NCBI GenBank assembly: GCA_008933525.1
Contig: WBUV01000148.1
Span: 1-7,543 of the forward strand
DNA: 7,543 nt
Source: Bacteroidales bacterium
Lineage (GTDB): Bacteria > Bacteroidota > Bacteroidia > Bacteroidales > Tenuifilaceae
Direction: 5' to 3'
The position numbers and the translations under genes are program-made. Shown here one piece after another: positions 6,249-7,543 of this stretch (positions within the stretch are counted from its first letter, which is position 1; each line of letters opens with the position of its first letter). The notes below the pieces were generated by a model that was not told where the DNA came from, made no database searches, and saw only the letters and a program-made list of their open reading frames with translations.

Positions 6249-6899
6249 ATGGTATCGAAAAAAGAACTTTATGCTCAGGTAATTGAGTACTTTAGCAAAA
6301 CACGCCCCATTGCTGAAACAGAACTTGTATATGGAAATGCCTATGAGCTATTGGTAGCTGTAATTCTTAGTGCCCAGTGTACCGATAAGCGGGTAAATAT
6401 AATAACCCCTCCTTTTTTTGATCGTTTTCCTGATGCTGAAACCTTAGCAGCATCAAATGTCGAAGAGGTTTTTGCTTACATCAAGAGTTGTTCATACCCC
6501 AACAACAAGGCAAAACACTTGGTTGGAATGGCCAAAACACTTCAGGCAGAGTTCAATGGAGTTGTTCCTTCCGATGTGGAATTGTTGCAAAAATTACCTG
6601 GAGTTGGGCGTAAAACTGCCAATGTAATTGCCTCGGTGGTTTTTAATTTGCCAGCAATGGCCGTGGATACTCACGTTTTTAGGGTGACTAACAGAATAGG
6701 GTTAGTTTCAAATGCAAAAACCCCTTTGGCTGTGGAACAGCAACTAGTGCAAAATTTCCCTGAAGACTTACTTCCGAAGGCACATCATTGGTTAATTCTA
6801 CACGGACGGTATGTTTGTATTGCCCGTAAACCAAAGTGCGAGGAGTGCGGATTAACCAATATTTGTAGAGAATATAAAAAGAATTTGAATGAAAAGTAA
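6249..6899 (+). CDS. nth: Endonuclease III (DNA glycosylase/AP lyase)
   Basis: This 216-residue base-excision repair enzyme removes oxidised pyrimidines from DNA and cleaves the abasic site by beta-elimination. The family's features are all present. ILSAQCTD (39-46) lies in the helical core. The helix-hairpin-helix LPGVGRKTAN (116-125) contains the Schiff-base Lys122. VDTHVFRV (139-146) contains the catalytic Asp140. A C-terminal [4Fe-4S] loop has Cys190, 197, 200 and 206 in C-x6-C-x2-C-x5-C spacing. Length is nearly that of E. coli Nth (211), so the gene is complete and should be active. The ATG is about 20 nt beyond a likely transcription start and lacks a Shine-Dalgarno sequence. Its last codons overlap the start of the following membrane-protein gene by 11 bp, pointing to co-transcription. 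MutY is unlikely: the protein is short, lacks a C-terminal NUDIX-like domain, and has the Nth-type catalytic Lys. Confidence 0.97.
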   Translation: MVSKKELYAQVIEYFSKTRPIAETELVYGNAYELLVAVILSAQCTDKRVNIITPPFFDRFPDAETLAASNVEEVFAYIKSCSYPNNKAKHLVGMAKTLQAEFNGVVPSDVELLQKLPGVGRKTANVIASVVFNLPAMAVDTHVFRVTNRIGLVSNAKTPLAVEQQLVQNFPEDLLPKAHHWLILHGRYVCIARKPKCEECGLTNICREYKKNLNEK

Positions 6900-7543
6900 A
6901 AAAGTTGAAAATTTCATGAAAGGAAAGTACAGCTATGATATCCTCTTTTTTCTAGGATTCATTTTCTTATCCTCTCTTTTTTATAATGGTTTTACTGAGT
7001 TTAATGAATTACCCAAAGGAATGCATCAATGGAAGCAGAGTATGCATTTCTCTATAATACAGAATTATATTGATGGTACAGCAGAGTTTTGGCATCCTTC
7101 AATGAATAATTTGTTTAATTCAGATAACACGGGGAATCTAATTCTCGAATTCCCAATATTTCATAAAGTTACTGCTCTTATTATTGGTATTTTTCCAAAT
7201 TTAACTCCATCAATATTTAGGTGGATTATGTTTTTATTAACTTTTTTTGGTTTTTATCACGCTTTCAAGTTGGCATGTTTAACTATAAAAAACAAATTGT
7301 TTGCATTCCTATCAGTATTTTTAGTATTTGCTATTCCTGTGGTGGTTTTTTATAGCGCAAATTATTTAATCGACTCAACAGCAATGGCTTTTGGGTTCTC
7401 AACAATTTATTTTTTCGAAAAAAATACTCAAAAAACAGGTATAATAAACTCTGTCCTTGGTTTGCTATTCCTAGTCTTGTCTGGTTTGTTACGCCTGCCT
7501 GTTCTTATTTTGCCGATATCATATTTTGGAGCACACGTTATTT
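6889..7543 (+). CDS. Membrane glycosyltransferase-like protein (GT-C/GT39 type), 3'-truncated by the window
   Basis: An open frame starts at ATG 6889 and runs off the window end after 218 codons. The protein is strongly hydrophobic, with likely membrane helices at about residues 16-34, 88-103, 107-130, 137-156, 160-176 and 186-212. Between helix 1 and helix 2 lies an outer loop with HQWKQ (46-50), a WHP (68-70) and EFPIFH (87-92). This spacing resembles bacterial GT39-like integral-membrane sugar transferases that use polyprenyl-phosphate sugars, in which an HQW-type motif and an EFP motif flank the first periplasmic loop. Donor and acceptor cannot be told, and the C-terminal part is missing. 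The start at 6889 overlaps nth by 11 bp; Met10 (6916) is an alternative that would leave a 16-bp gap. The family call is by motif resemblance; an unrelated polytopic membrane protein remains possible. Confidence 0.7.
   Translation, partial: MKSKKVENFMKGKYSYDILFFLGFIFLSSLFYNGFTEFNELPKGMHQWKQSMHFSIIQNYIDGTAEFWHPSMNNLFNSDNTGNLILEFPIFHKVTALIIGIFPNLTPSIFRWIMFLLTFFGFYHAFKLACLTIKNKLFAFLSVFLVFAIPVVVFYSANYLIDSTAMAFGFSTIYFFEKNTQKTGIINSVLGLLFLVLSGLLRLPVLILPISYFGAHVI

Overview
The window looks like a chromosomal segment of an AT-rich member of the Bacteroidota. The evidence is TAnnTTTG-type -7 promoter boxes, A-rich translation starts without Shine-Dalgarno sequences, a small outer-membrane beta-barrel of the type common in this phylum, and a lipoprotein with acidic residues straight after the lipidated cysteine. 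Order and genus cannot be fixed from the sequence alone.

Layout. From 43 to 6077 everything lies on the minus strand. Reading in the direction of transcription, a Uup-like ABC-F ATPase (6077-4206) comes first and ends in a strong intrinsic terminator (4036-4068). A 406-bp gene-free stretch follows, holding that terminator and a likely promoter. Next is a 984-residue lipoprotein (3799-845), about two thirds of which is some 16 imperfect copies of a roughly 40-residue GSGYT/APTVTI repeat. A perfect 12-bp hairpin follows its stop. Then comes a 239-residue outer-membrane beta-barrel protein (762-43), whose terminator hairpin folds across its own stop codon. On the plus strand, divergent from the ABC-F gene, are an endonuclease III gene (6249-6899) and an overlapping membrane protein gene (6889 onwards). 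The latter resembles GT-C/GT39-type glycosyltransferases and is cut by the window end.

How the genes fit together. The lipoprotein and beta-barrel are likely neighbours in one cell-envelope unit, but their functions are not known. The ABC-F protein and endonuclease III are housekeeping genes sharing a 171-bp divergent promoter region. The glycosyltransferase-like gene appears translationally linked to nth by overlap, without an obvious functional link. The most unusual element is the repeat lipoprotein. No defence system, mobile element, CRISPR array or RNA gene could be supported.
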